This document shows positions 20,452 to 34,400 of a stretch of 64,000 bases of DNA, one piece after another. A model generated the notes under the pieces. It saw only the letters and a list, made by a program, of their open reading frames with translations. It made no database searches and had not been told where the DNA came from. A program made the translations under genes and the position numbers. Numbering within the stretch: the stretch's first letter is position 1; each line of letters opens with the position of its first letter. The DNA comes from Ladona fulva (lineage: Eukaryota; Arthropoda; Insecta; Odonata; Libellulidae), in assembly GCA_000376725.2 (NCBI GenBank), contig KZ308312.1, forward strand, positions 2,989,294 through 3,053,293. The letters run 5' to 3'.

Positions 20452-23400
20452 GTGAGTAAAGTTTTGTTTTCGTTTGTAGTGATTCGGTAACGTCGTCGTA
20501 GGTGCGGGTTTGTTGCAGCGGGTGTATGTAGGTCGATGCCGATTGCGCGCACCTAGGCGCACTCGTAACCCGAGTCGCAGTAGATTTTTTTCGTGCCAAA
20601 GTTGGTCAGGAGAACGAACGGTTTTTCTTCCTCTCGGCCCTTCGAAGGCGACGTTTCTTCGGTTCCTCGGTGGTTTGGTGGGTTGTGATCGGGAAAAATG
20701 CATTGTTGATCGGGAGTGAAAGTTGGTTGCGTAAGCCCCAGGTGAGTTAGTCAAGAGAAAGCTTTGGCTTGTCGTGTCAGCAGACGTATTTCGTGGGGAA
20801 TGTTTTTACGTCGTAGTTTTGACGTTTTGCGAAAAAAAATCGTTTTTCTGCGCTTATTTTGCGTGACGAATTGGATTTCCGAGACCGTCGAGGGGAAATT
20901 CCGCTGTAGAATGCCGTTTGATGTTCAGTTCAAAGACTTAACCGTATCGAGTTTGGTGTTTGTCGGTGTTGTTTTGAATCTTTGAGAATTAATAAGCAGT
21001 GTAAGAGTATGTAAACTCTTTGAGATAGATTAGAGTCGAACTCATTACTATATATGATGTCGGATCTGTTATCAGAATCAAACCCATTCATTCTCTTATT
21101 GCTTAGAGTAATTGTTTTTGTTGTTAAGTGATTCTTGCCCTTAACAGTTGTGATCGTGTCTCTTCAACCCAGTTTCAAATTATAACATCAAATAGCTCGG
21201 CCTAACATATGCAAAAAGTACTGTAGTTACTGGATTGTTACATAAATGTCAATCGTTCTCGCCCGCGACAATAGTGGTTCTGTCACCTTTCAACCATATT
21301 GACTTCGCGCCCTGGAAAATGTATCGTAGGGCTCGCCTGGCCTCATTCGCGTCGGAAGTAGTTTTGAAATTCGAATTGCCGTTCGATCTGTGGTCTCTAT
21401 CGATCCACATCTCGGCTCGATATCGGAAAGGAATTCGTGCTCAAACAAAGAAGCCACCCACCCAAGCACTACGTTAAGTCAGAGTCCGATATCACTTAAA
21501 CTTTTCGATCCATATTTTCGCTCAATACATTCGGACCGGACTCCGGAATGCGTTCCGGTCGCCGCCCCACTAAAAATTCCACCCACGCAGCGGCGCCTCA
21601 TCCCACAACCGTCGCGATGCTGGATGGGACCGGATTAGCGACCCCCAGCCCCTCTTCGGGATTCACCAGGCGCTATAACAAGGCCCCCCTATATTTAGAC
21701 TTTCGCATCCCCAGGAGTTCATCCCGGACTCATCCGCTACTCGGTGGGGTAACTCCCGTAGACGATGCTTGGATTTTGGGCGACCCAAACACGCGAACTC
21801 CGTCTCACGGTGGCAGAGCGGTCATGCATGCCGTCGCTCTACCAGTCGGTTCCTCCCTATCCCGTTAAGATTTCCGCGGCAGTTATTTTTTTAACGGGAA
21901 TCCCTGCAGGAAGTGCCAGATGGATGGCTAGCGGCACTTGTTTTCTTTCCGAGGCTTAAACGAGCGATGTTTTGCTGCCGTCTTTTCGAAGTGCGGGACG
22001 TAAACACAGCTCACTTTCTAAATATCTCCACTCTAGTAAGTAGCCCGCGACCTCACCCTCTCACCTGGTTCACCCTTCCCTTTCCCTCTTACCCCAGTTG
22101 CTTCATCTCTTGCAACGTTACGGAACCTTTGTGCTGCATTCCGCCCCCAGAGCATGTCACGATCGGGTGTTGCAGTTGCAACCACCGGGGATTTTTCCGC
22201 ACGTTTTTCTCGCCGGTGCAGAACCTGCCCGGTTTGGTTTCGGTTTCCCAGTCCGGCGTCTGAGAATGCGTAGTGTGGGATGTCAGTGAATGCCGACTGG
22301 TTAAATGGTATGGTCTCGCAAAGCCATGCAACGTAACATCAAGGATTTGTCGAAAGGCAAGAGATCGATAATGATGCAATTTACTAACACGTTCCCCCTC
22401 AAGTATTCGGCTATGCGATTTTTTAAAGTTTTCCTTGTATATGTCGATCCACTACCACATTTTTAGAGTTTGTGAGTATTTTGACCCATCAAAATCAGCC
22501 CCTAAACACAGATAAGGTGAGTTTCCTTTTCAAAACAAACTTCAATGTTATTGTTTTGCTCAGGCTTTGTATACATTCAGGGTTTCTCCGAAATGTAGGC
22601 ATTCTTTTGGAAATAAACCTTGGACTCGTGGCTTATGTAATACGTATTGGATTATTATGTAATACATATCACTCACAGATTACTATTTACTCACATAATT
22701 CCTTTATGGAATGAAAATAGGATTTCGTGTAGAAACATATTGTTACCAACGAAATGCACATCTCATTGTTTTGGAACGCTACTTCTGAACCTTATGAATC
22801 AGAAACTTATTGCTCTAAAATATTTCCGCGTAACAGTTGCATTGTTCTGTACTAACGGAACGGAAACATCTTAATTGAAACACGATGTTAATTTTTTTGT
22901 AAAGGATGATGCGCTCTATGGGTTTATCGATAGGTTATTTCCCGCGGGACTCTATCGTTCTCTTATCTAGGCCCTTATCGATTAAACACGCAAGTCATCC
23001 CCTCAGTTTTTGATACTTGCTATCTACCAACATTCCATTCGGATCGATCGGGTTTTCCGCATAGGCATAGTTCGGTGTTTTCCGCTAGGCGGACACCGAT
23101 CCATCGCAAGTAGACGAATAAATAAAAAAAATCCTCGGCTAGTGGAAATGGGATCATTGCCGGACGGAGCTAGAAAACGTTCTCATTGCAACCATTGCTT
23201 TTGCAACTCCGTATCCCCTTGTTGTGTCTGCGGTCTGCACGACCCGAATCGGTGTCGCAGTCTCCTTAGCTACAGTTTTCTCTTTATTTTTTTCCCTTCT
23301 TGCCTCGCGGAAGGTGGGAACTGTTACGCGGCCTTCGTCCCAAAGTAGGCGACTCACCTGTTCTTCTTCGGAAATATATGAAGGGACGGTCCCGAAATAA

Positions 23401-26400
23401 ACTGGTGGAGTCACAGGACGTGGGCGTCGTTACGTCCGTCCCCGATAGCCCTTAATTTATTTCATATCTCTCGTCCAGGTCAGGGCTTAGGATGTGTACC
23501 AGAGTGTTCTTTGCGTTTCACTACCTTAAGTTTGCGCGAATGAGGTGGCCTTTGCTTGGTCCGATACCGAGGTCCTCCGAGACTTCCGGAGCCTTGCGTG
23601 GACGATAGGATCTCGTTTCGTTGGCGGACTCGAAGGCTTTTCTTCATCTCGTACAACGCTCTCGTCTCTATTCGCTGCTCTCTGATTGATTGAGTTAAAA
23701 TCGGAGAGTGATGGACGAAAGGGAGTGTTTGGTTAGCCCGGCGGCGTTCCATATGGTAATTTGACCTTTGCAGACCAAAGCGGAGTGGCCATTTTGTGAA
23801 TGTAAATTTGACGAAAAGGCGTTCAGCTGGTTGTTTATAGGGAAAATGTGAGAAGTTGATACCTATTTCTATAATATAGTCGTATATTTTTTTGGGGCAT
23901 GGCGGAGTCGTGATAAATCTAGCATATTTCAAGCCTTAGGCCCAGTAACCTTTGCAGACGAGCCAAATTTGGCTTGTCTTCGGTTGGGCTTTGTGGCAGT
24001 CCATTTTTAATTAAGAAGATACTTCTAGAGTAGCGGTTGAGAAACGTTTTTGATAGCCGGTGGCGAACTTATTAGTATTAATAAAGCAAATGCATTGCAC
24101 ACTTGATGGTCCAAACCCCTAGAGTTGGTAGTTTTTGCAAGAAGAATGATGCCATTAAAGATTCGTTTACTACTAAGAACGAGTATTTTTGTTAGATCCG
24201 GTGGTGTTAGCTATAGTGAAGTTTCTTTTTTTTCATTGTTTTGACATCAAATAATTCCACTAAAGGAAGAATGCATCGAATTTGCAGATGTGAGGAAAGG
24301 CCTGATTGAAAGAACGAAGAAGAAAGGCAGCTATTGAGAGGAAATTGGTTGATAAAAACGTTATGTAAAATAGAAAAGACAAATATTTACGAGGGGGGTT
24401 TAAGGAAAGCTGTTAGTGAAGAGAAAGTAAAAGAATTGGCATTCAGTGGGGAAGTTTTGGACGTATGACGACGTAACTAATCAGCTCGTTACACTATTTT
24501 AAGGCTTTTTTACAACCATAATATCTCGGATTATGTAAATCTAGAATTTATTTCGCAAGGAATATCATAAAAGACCATATTTCGATAAGCAAGTGAAAAA
24601 GCTATCGGAAAGCTCTTTCAGCTCGCGTTGGAAGTAAACTGGGAATACGTTATTGTTCCAGATAACGAAGCACACCGTCAGGTAGGCTTTGAGGGTGATG
24701 GTATATCGTTGGATTACCAGTTGCAAAGAACACATAATCATTCGGGGTTAGGTCAGCGTATTGATCATTGGGCGGCGGTCTCCCGATTCCTGTGACCTTT
24801 ATTATCTCCTAGGTCACGGCCAGCATGTTAAAGGCCGGATGCGATCCTTCTTTTGTCGTTAAGTAACGGGTGATTGTCGCCTGGCGAATGGGTGCTTTTT
24901 AGCCATTCATCCCCCTTCAACGAGATCGCATAGCAACATTTGTTACGACAAGCATCACTTAAAATTCTTTCGCATGGGCGGACACGTGTCGCCGTCTGAA
25001 TATTTTCGGCTATTCTCGTATATGCGGAGGAATTGGCAGTCTGGAGTCCTCCCGCGATATATGTTTACGTCTGCTGCGCCCCTCTTCTATTCTTAGGCCT
25101 CTCTAAAGCTCGCACAATAACAAATTGTGTCGGTTTCTCATTTATTTGAAACGCCTCTCTTGGGTTACCTATAGCGGGGAACGGTTTGATTGGTCCAGCG
25201 ATAATTTTTAGGTTCCGTATGGGATATTCGGCTGCTGAAATATTCGTCTCTGAAATCTACAGCCTTGCCTCGTCGGTTTTCTGAAAATTAAATTTACTAC
25301 AGTCACGGATTCCATGTGAGTAATTTAAAAATGCTGAATGAGCTGTTATTTCGAAAGAATCAAAATTCATCGATGCACGGAAATAAGTAAACGTGGAAAA
25401 TACTCAGTGCTCTTGCTTTGGAAATGGGTTCGAAAATCTACGATGTCACGCTTGATCACATTAATTTTATTTATTCACTTTAAAATAATGCATTCATTTC
25501 GTAACAGTGCTGCCAGTGTAAATTATTGCAATTCAAATCTGCGTAGTCATCAATCGAAGGTTAAATATGTGTAAATAACCAACAATTGACTCATCGAGAC
25601 TTGATTGACCTGCAAATCGCGCACTATCTTTAGGTATTCTTGCGAACAACTTCTCTAGATCCCGGTTTTCGTAAGAGTTGTGAAAAATTACGTAGTTGTT
25701 TGTCAATCGTTTCCATTTACCTGCCCCGAATTGCCGGTTTTCCTTCTCTGGGGATCGATTTATCGAGACATCGATCTTGGGCCACGGGATGTTTTGATCA
25801 GGATCGATTCGATGTGGAGATTTGTTGTTTTCGTCCCGGCGCGACATGCGGTGCAAGGAGAACTGCCGCGCAGGTCCTGCTTTTTTACGTTCGTGATTTT
25901 CGGGTCACGAAGAGGGCACGGCGGGGATGTCTTGGTTTGTGGAGGTCGGATCGATACGCCGAAAAATGGGTCGCAACTCGGGCGCCACGGGCGAAGAGGT
26001 GCACGGCGTACTCCAATTGTGCACCCCTTCCCTTCGTGCATGGACCCAGTTCCAGAGACGCGCATTGCGCAACCTCTGGGTAAGATGGGGGAGGTTCTCC
26101 TGAAATAGTAAGAACCGTGCCCCAATCGTTTGGGCAACAATCATTGCATTATTGATCACGTCGGGCTCGTGTCTTTCAGCAACTGTGTCGGAATATCAGA
26201 AATGGGGTTTTTACTTGTAAATTTAAGTTCGGATTCCGGGAGAATTGATGTTGATTTCCTTTCCTAACGTTCTGTCTCTTGTTTTAGATGTTGACGTTTT
26301 CCAGGAGGATCGCAAACAATAGTTTGAAATGTATTCGGGACGGTTTCATTTTTTTATTCCTGCGATCTTAACTTAAACGTGTAAATACTTGCATACCGAT

Positions 26401-28317
26401 CTTATCCAGCCTTTATGAGCTGCGTTAAGCTAAGCTTCCCAGTTTATACAAACGCACGGAGATAAGAGATTCTTCTGCGGAGATCTTTTCTTTCTTCCTG
26501 GAACGGATCCTCAGAAATCCATTTTCTTAGCATTTGCGTTCAACGCCTGAAGTTGAATATTGGTTTTGCGCGTGCATAATCTTAGCCATCGTTCACAAAC
26601 TTTGACTTTAGATTGCGAAAGAATGAGTGGTCTCTGCCGCAAACTTGTGAACATTCGCAACTCTTTTTGCATTACGGGCGTAATATTCTCTTGGAATCTT
26701 GTCTCGATAAGTTAGTTTTTGAGTGACGGGGAAATGTTTATACTCTTTTAAATGCGTGATCGCGTGGTAAATTTCTAGTCTTTCTAAACTTTGTGGTAAA
26801 AGTGTTACATTACTCCTTTGTTAAAAGTAAGTAAGGATTTCCTATGTTCAGCTATCATAATACATTGAATCATCGCCACCTCGTTTCGGGTCTCACAAGT
26901 TTTCAATTACGTAGAACTGAGTCATTAGAGTTCCTGTTTTGAAACGAGGTTGATTCATCAGCAAAACTCGTTACACCGGGTCATATTCTTACATGCATTT
27001 TCCGTTATTGTTAATAAATTTTAAAATACGTTTTAGCTCCGGAATGGATAGTACATCTAAGGACGTTGGGGTTCGTTTGGGAATCGAATCACATCTTCTG
27101 ATTTTGTATTTATCGTGGGTTTGCAGTAAATTCAAAGCGTAAGATTCGCTCAATAGGACCTCGCCATCAATGAATGCTGGAATTTACGAGGCAGCTGGTT
27201 CATTATTGTGACAACAATCAATAGCAATCATTCCACCTTATTCATGACTCAACGCATTACTGCTCGAATTAAATCTGTGATTGGGTCGTGCATGTCCGTT
27301 GCTGAAATCGGGGTGTTTTGCCCCGCGCGTGCATTTCGTGACATGCGAATCACTTGCCCAAGCGAAGTAGAATCGCTAACTGGCAGAATACCGTTTTCGC
27401 GAGGTAGTCGTTCCGTGCATAGCTGCCGTTAATGGCGCATCCTTCCACCTCTTCGTTCGGCATTCTAGCTCACCTCTTCGCGCATCTTTCTCTCCCGTAA
27501 AGGTTCCGCCCGAGGACGTTGCGTGACTTGCCGTGTGACGGACATCGATCGTCAACTGTTATTTGTAATGCGTCAATCTCCGACGTTGTTCATTCTGAAT
27601 ACAATGGACACCCGCGTCATCGCCGCCGCCACATTTCAAGGGCTACAATAGTTTGGCTTTGATTTTAGCGTTCGCTTCTTTTTCCGGGAAATTTTTGCCC
27701 CGCTGGCGACCGAAGACGTCAGATAACATGGATCCCATTTTCGTGGAATCGTGAGGCGGCGCTACGCGGATTTCCATTGTGTTTGCATGTTACGTCGTCA
27801 CCCTCATTCTTTGGGAAGTTTTCGTCGATGATGGGAATGGCTGCGACAACGGTAATCAATGACTGATGCAGTTCGATTCCGAAAGAAAACTCGGTGATTG
27901 AATGCGTGGGAGATGGGTAAAATGAAGCGGAAATAATCTTAAGAATAATCCTTTGTTTCTCGAAAGTTCGCGGTAGAAGTGGCTCGTTTAAAAGCGTCGT
28001 TGCAGGTTTGAGGGATCGGCGAAGTTTCTAGATTCCATCCCATTTCGAGTCGGGCGTTTGCATAAATCTTATACAACTCGGAACATGTGTATCTGGAAAG
28101 TCGCTCAGACCTTTATCGCTTCCATGTCAACCTTGACTGGGAATCGCCATTTTTGCTCCAATGGAAGAAAGCATGTTCATAGTTGGGAGCTATTTTTTTC
28201 AGTAATGCGTATTTGCATGATGCTCCAATCTTATATCCATCGATACGAGGTTTGATTCGATATTAGATTACATTTTCCATACTAAATTCAATTCGATACT
28301 TGATTCGATTTCTGTAA
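20452..28317. other. No coding exon recognised; possible long intron
   Basis: GC- and CpG-rich up to about 22.3 kb, then ordinary. Many open frames of 60-150 codons overlap on both strands (for example 25.53-26.16 kb, with four frames on two strands), which is what CpG-rich DNA without stops produces by chance. None has a motif. If the promoter at 20.19 kb drives pinocchio, this is the start of its first intron. Confidence 0.4.
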
Positions 28318-28615
28318 AGTATTCAGCCCGAAGGCCGGTTTGGGCCTCGTCCCTTCTACCATCAGCTACGAAGAGCTAGGAGAGAAAGAGAGCTAGGAAA
28401 TGAGGCTTACTAGGCAAGATGAGGAGTGAGGTTTGCCCTTGCTTTCCTCACTGAGCCAGTTGCCCACGTTGGTAAGGCACAAGGACTCTACGAATAACAC
28501 TTTTCGTAACATTGCATCAGGAGAAACCTTAATTAATGGTACTACTCTACATAACTCATACCTCAGTAGCTTTCAAATCATCACAGCCATGAACAAGACA
28601 GACAAAAGTATATAA
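28318..28615 (+). repeat. Dispersed repeat R1, copy B
   Basis: GAAGGCCGGTTTGGGCCTCG, ACCATCAGCTACGAAGAGC, GGAAATGAGGCTTACTAGGC, AAGATGAGGAGTGAGGTTTG and CTTTCCTCACTGAGCCA follow the order seen in copy A. Copies B and C extend further, sharing an ACTCTA-GAA block and a CATAC-TCA-TAGCT...CATCACAGCCATG block. The unit is therefore at least 280 bp. Confidence 0.65.
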
Positions 28616-31600
28616 AAGATACATTTTTCTCTTTCCCGTACCACATGACAATTGATAAATATTTCTTTCATCAAGATATTGTTAGAGGACCACTCGATAT
28701 TTCATTAAATAGAAATCTCTCGACTGAAAGAATTCCCATTGTTAGCGAAATTTATTCATCCCCCGTAACTGTTTCACACTCTTGGGACGGGTTCATGAAA
28801 ACCACTGATTCATTTTCATCTACTCTGTCAAGCACTCGAATTCGCCTTCATCGGAAACATTTCGAACCCAGGGAGTTGCAAGTCTTTGTTCAGGTGACAG
28901 TGAAGTAGCCGGTCCAAATCGAAGTGAAATCGGCACCGAAATTCACGCACGACGACCTCATCGCGTAAACATCGTTCGAACAGTGCTCTATCGAGAGAGT
29001 GCAAAACGATTGGTCACCGCGAGTTAATTAAATTTCAAAAAACGGACCACTTATCGGCGCCGGGTGGCATTTGACGTTAAATAGCGCGTAATTAAACGGG
29101 CAGGAATCCGCATCGATCCTCATTTCTCGTCCCGCGCTGACGTATCATCTGCGCCGAATTCCGCACATTTGCGGCAGCTGTCTGTCGAACCTCGGGCCGA
29201 AGTCGGCGAAAAGTTTCGGCGAAGCCCTAAAAATTTGCAGGAAACCTCCACGGTCGAGGACGCACGTCTGCAGGAATTGACGGGGAAAAACGTGCGAATG
29301 GTCGGTTTGAAAGGTCGTTGTCCGCTTCAGCATATGCGGACGGGACCTTAAAGAAGGGAACCATTAACCGCGTGATTTAGGATGTATTCCACGAAGCCCT
29401 TAAACCTCGTATTTCGTTGAGTGGACTATTACAGTGTCTTCGCGAATCTAAGACGATGTCGTTTTCCCTTACGAACTTACCAAGGAAGGTTCCTCTTACA
29501 AATGTCGGCAGGATCCTATATAATTTTATATTAATAATTTGATTATTAATTATTATGTCATTTTTGGGTTAGTGTTAACGGAGAAAATCTGTCATTCATT
29601 CATCAAATCTGTCACTTTTCATTTTTATAATATCACTCTCATCCGAATTTTTCTAATATGTTTTTAATTTAGAGGCTTACAATATACGTAATTAAAATGT
29701 ATTAACTTGTGCTAACTTTTATCGTCTTACATTCCGAAAACACACCGCCATATTGCTAGTCGTTGTATTGGTATGAAAGGAAAATATATTGCTGATTATT
29801 TTTTGGAGAACTTACCTCTAGAATGGCTTTTGTAGCATGTTGAAGTACTGCACCTGTAATAGTGGTTTCTAACAAGCGCGAGTCTGAAGCGCAACCATGT
29901 TTTGAATTGAGGTAGCGTCTTTATAAGTCCTAACACCAATACAATTAAATAATTCAATATTAAAAACATCCCAGTATGATTCGTTTCGCTTTTTCAGCTT
30001 TACCTCTAAGACTACGGATGTTTCAATTCCCCTGCCAAAACCAAAAGAAATGTCGTTTTCCGCAGGGAAATTGTTTTCCCTTGCATTTTCCCCAGACTGG
30101 ATGGGCCGTAACACTTTCGCATTGGCCTAAGGAGCGCAGAAGGTGCGAAAGAATAGCTCGGTTTCGTGTTTTCTCCACGGCTTTCCCCAAGCGTGACGTC
30201 GCTTAACCTTTAAACGTTCAACGATAGTAAGACGCTGGAAGCGAAAGTGAATTTTTGGGTGAATTGGCGATTGAGGCCGAAGGATTGTCCAACATGACCT
30301 GTCTTAAACGAGGTTTGGATGAAATGACAACAGCTGTAGCAGCTCATTTGAGTACTGAATCGAATATAGAGTTTGCTTTCTATGATAGTTAATTACAGCT
30401 CCATTGATGGTATATTTGTACGAAGTATGTAGCATGTACGTAATTTGTAACTGTAACCCTAATTATGATGAAAAGACATTGATTTTTTTGATAAAATATT
30501 ATGTAAAGGTGGATGAAGGTGATTTTTTTGTATCGTGTTATTTCTGTATACATGAATCTTTACAAAAATACATAATATACTATATACTTCTTCATTCATA
30601 CTATACTTATATGCTTCTTCATTCATATCTAATTTTTTCGTTGGAAATATTCACACGACCACCGTCTTCAGCATCTTCATTGCTTTAGAATTCGGTCTAA
30701 GAGATGTGAAGGATTTATATATACATCCTTATATATCCTACATATCAAAGCATGCTTTTCCACAGTGGTATTTGTATGGAAAAGTACTATACTTCTTTCT
30801 CTCTCATAGATTTCCACAACATCTCGGCCACCTCCTTAGATTTTATTTGGTCCAAGTTAACACTACGACGCCATCTTTTGATTAAACAGAATGTTTCTTT
30901 ATCCTCTCTAAAGCTGTTTTAAAACCCATTTTTATATTATGCATGGTTATTAGGAGTAGTTTAGATGTATCTATCGTATAATATTGATCGTTCATCTTCT
31001 TAAAAGGTCACGTTGCGTTCTTCATGGAGAGACAATTGTAGGTTAGTCTCTCGACCGTGTAGTTTGTCTCATTAGTTAGCGGTTATGGAAACACGAGGTT
31101 TCCCACCCATTCCGCTGACACATTTTCTCTTTCGTTTCATTTACGAAATTTCATTTCGTGGCCATGCATACGGCATTTTCACTCACTCCCCGCCCCACTC
31201 GCCTCCTTTTTAAGGTGGGACGGGTGCAAGACGGTTGCGTAATCGCCAGGCGCGGCACCCGATTTCATGCCCCGTTTCCGCTAGGTTCGATACTCTTTTC
31301 ATTGGAAATATTTTGGTTCGTGGGTCGTGCGATTATTGCCTCCAGAGGTCATTTGGCTATTTTTGTCACATTTTGGTCCAGGAAATCTGTGAAGTTTGAG
31401 CAACCTCCATGAGTTTTGCATTTTCCCGCTAATTTAATTTGAGCGATGGTGGAAAAACGTAGTATATTTGGAATCAAAGGCTAGAAGACGTTGCGAGAAG
31501 TTTTTAAAACGTTAATTAATGTTTTCAGTTTCTTCGTGTACTTTTTATGTCGGATATGTTGTCAAGCAGGTGATGCTGCGATATTATAACCGTTTTATAT

Positions 31601-32120
31601 TTAAGAATCCGATTAATTACATTATGATTGGATTTTTTTATCGGATCACCCCGTCAGAAATGTAGAATCTTCCTTCTGATGGTTGATTATTTGATTCATG
31701 TTTTTGATTTATTTAAGGAGTTTTATTTCGAATGAGGTCAACTATGTTACACTCCATCATTGATGCGGATAAGGAATAATTATTTCCTTGATTTTGAAAT
31801 TCATCCAATTTTAAGTCTAAATACTTTTTAATCGTCAATTCTTTGTTTTGAAGTCATTCTTAAACTCAGTCACTGAATTAGGTGATGGATGTATCGCGAA
31901 AAATGAAGGGGAAAATGCAAATTTAATTCTTCGTCTCCATAAATGGAAATGGAATAAATAAACAAAAACGAAATGAATTAATTAATAAATAAAGGTTAGA
32001 TTTTGAAAGTATTAAACCTAAATTGTATCTCCTTTAATTTCACGTGAAAAACTGTTTCGGTAAAAACGTTCGTAAGTCCTAACTCGGTTATGGAACGTTG
32101 TCGTTGGATTGCAAACCTTT
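28616..32120. other. No recognised gene
   Basis: Open frames near 28.65, 29.17, 29.98, 30.40 and 31.16 kb have no motifs. A short direct duplication of CTTCTTCATTCATA lies near 30.59-30.63 kb. No transposon ends were recognised. Confidence 0.4.
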
Positions 32121-32201
32121 TTAACACGTTCACTGCGGATCACTCCAACATTGGAGTGATAAATGCACTGGAAATGGAGATATCCGCAGGGAACGTGTTA
32201 A
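32121..32201. mobile_element. 81-bp palindromic TTAA-flanked MITE (piggyBac-like)
   Basis: TTAACACGTTCACTGCGGAT at the left is inverted at the right as ATCCGCAGGGAACGTGTTAA, with one mismatch in 20 bp. Each side ends in TTAA, the target of piggyBac elements. The interior holds a second perfect hairpin, ATCACTCCAA and TTGGAGTGAT (32,139-32,160). No coding capacity. Confidence 0.7.
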
Positions 32202-33037
32202 GCAAAGGATTGATTGCCTTGTCGTAATTATTGCAGTCATTCTTCTCTCTAGGCGCCTCGAGTCTCAGAACCCGCGATTTCATGCACTAGAGTATCGCAT
32301 TCGAGAGGTTGATAGGATCGATGTTACGTCGCCGACGTTTCGTCTTCTTCCGGCTCGTGGTCACCTTTAAAGAATCCCCGAGTCTATCGCGCGGTTCGTT
32401 TTTTCTCCTCGCTGATGTGGGCGTGGCAGAGTCACGGCTGGAAGAGCATTAAGGTCGCATTGCTCCATTCACGGAGGGTGCTAATGGCGGCATTGAAACA
32501 TTTATTAGATCGCGTATCCCAGGTTGTCGAGTACAAGGCGACGCTAGACAGTTTTTATGTCATCGTCGTTTTCAGTAGTATGAAGATTCGTCATCTGGCC
32601 ATTACCCTATATACGTGGCTCATGTTTCAGTGTCTTTCCTACGGCGTGGTGTTCAATGCAGCGTGAAGAGGGCTTAGGATGTTGAGTATGGAAACGTCAA
32701 TTTGAAATTGAACCAATACCAGATATATAGTACCTAGCTTGTGCACAAAACATAACCGTTATTTCATAATAGGGATAATCGTAGCTTTAAATATGTAATC
32801 TTTTATTCTAAATTTTAAGGTTTATGCCGAAATTATTTTCTATATACAGTTTCCTTCACATCTTGTAGTTTGCACTATCAGTAGGTTCGCTCAGAATTTC
32901 ATATCCCTCTTCTGTGTGGGCGTTTTCCTGCTGTGGATAATTTTTCCCTAAGATATTACTTTTTTAAATCCGCAAATTCTTCTGAAGTTTTTTCTCTGTT
33001 TCCATTTACAAATTCATCTGTTATTATTTATGACGAC

Positions 33038-33092
33038 AGGTTAGATGGAAGAAGAGACTTTTTAGTCCCAATCTCGCCTCAATACCTTATGT
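33038..33092 (+). mobile_element. Non-LTR-like 3' end, family R2, copy 2
   Basis: GGTTAGATGGAAGAAGAGAC followed by TTTTTAGTCCCAATCTCGCC and TCAATA repeats the block at 18,422 with only a few differences. The ATT tail is not present here. Confidence 0.6.
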
Positions 33093-34100
33093 CAATTATA
33101 AGAATTTTAATATTAAAAGTGATGTATAGTTCTAAATAAAAAAATATTTTCCTGCTTCATGCAGTTATACGCTCATTTCAATCAGAAGTGCATTTTAAAA
33201 TATTTCAGAAATTTAATTAATTTAGTACATTTTCTACCCTCCATTAGCATTTAAAGAGGATCCTTAAATCTTGAATGTAATTTCTATTCTCGTCTTCTCT
33301 CTGATTATGTTAGCAAACTCATTGCTCGGACTTTGCACTAAAATTTATTGTTGAAATATTCGTGTATTTGGATTGTTTGGCGTAGAACTTCCATCGTTTA
33401 AGCGCGCGTTAGAAAAGAACAACGTCGTCGAACGTAAACAAATGTAGATAATCCATTCGGTCGCAGAAACAGCAGCTGTCCGCGAAAGGAATCGCGTCTC
33501 TCAGGTAGGTCGCGTTGGGTGGAAAAAGTTGCGAAACGTCGCGCGAAGCCTCGGCCTTCCGAGGCATGCATCCGAAAGCTCCTTATTCCGAGTCGCGATG
33601 GTCACCAAAGCGAGGATTAATTCGAAGGAATCCTCGGATTGGGAAACTAGAGAAAAAAGCGGCGACGACCTTGATGGGAGTCGATTAGGAAATCCAAGCG
33701 TGCTTCGTCTGCACGGTGTTCCAAGTTAGGCTCTGGCCGATTCCTCCGGAGTGGAGGAGATCGCATGCGGAAAAAAAGGAGGATGGAGGCGTTGCGAAAC
33801 CTCTTCAGCTGTCTCGTTTTCTCCTCTCAACGCAATAAAAATCGCCAGCTGATCCACCTAGGTGAGGACTCTACGACGGAGTTGTCACCTCGTGGTTAGC
33901 TGGCGTATCTCGGGGACTCTCGGTAACTTTTGGCTTTGAGAGCGAATTCCTCTATTGAAAAGTTGGGGGAACGTGGAATGTTTTAAGTACTCAGCTGCGG
34001 GAATTCACTTTTTTCAAGAACTTCGTTGCTCGTTCTTTCAAGTAGATGTGCCGTCGTTATACTTTTCGTGGTCTGTTTGTGTATAAAGTCATCTAGCTAA
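33093..34100. other. No recognised gene; CpG-rich around 33.4-33.9 kb
   Basis: The 33.40-33.90 kb segment is CpG-rich and contains a donor-like CTCAG|GTAGGT near 33,504. It could hold an alternative first exon, but no core-promoter motif stands out. Confidence 0.3.
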
Positions 34101-34400
34101 AGTTTGGTTGGATCCCCAACTCCTCGACCATTAACCACTCCCCTACCAATAGCTTTTGAGAAAAAGTGAGGAATACCGTAGGAGATGAGGAGTGAGTGAG
34201 TTTATTCTTGCTTTCCGCGCTGAGCCATAATACTGAGAGGGAAAATATTCACGAAAGTGTAGCACGACTCTATAGAAAACATCGGTACTGGACTAAGATT
34301 AAATCGAATGCCATTTTGCAGCATCGTTCATACATCAATAGCTATCATATTATGACAGCAATGCACAGGTCCCAAAAAAAGGTGAAGAAAAAATGCACTC
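34101..34400 (+). repeat. Dispersed repeat R1, copy C
   Basis: More diverged than copies A and B: GGTTGGATCCCCAACTCC, GACCATTAACCAC, AGATGAGGAGTGAGTGAG, CTTGCTTTCCGCGCTGAGCC, then GCACGACTCTATAGAAAAC, CATACATCAATAGCTATCAT and GACAGCAATGCACAG. It follows the same order as copy B. Confidence 0.55.

Noticed and set aside
19758..20459. 233-codon open frame on the plus strand
   Set aside because: It runs through a GC-rich promoter island, across the predicted transcription start and into the splice donor, and overlaps several other frames. No motif; low stop density explains it.
25533..26159. Six overlapping open frames on both strands
   Set aside because: Opposing and overlapping frames in CpG-rich DNA are typical of stop-poor composition. 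No motif in any.
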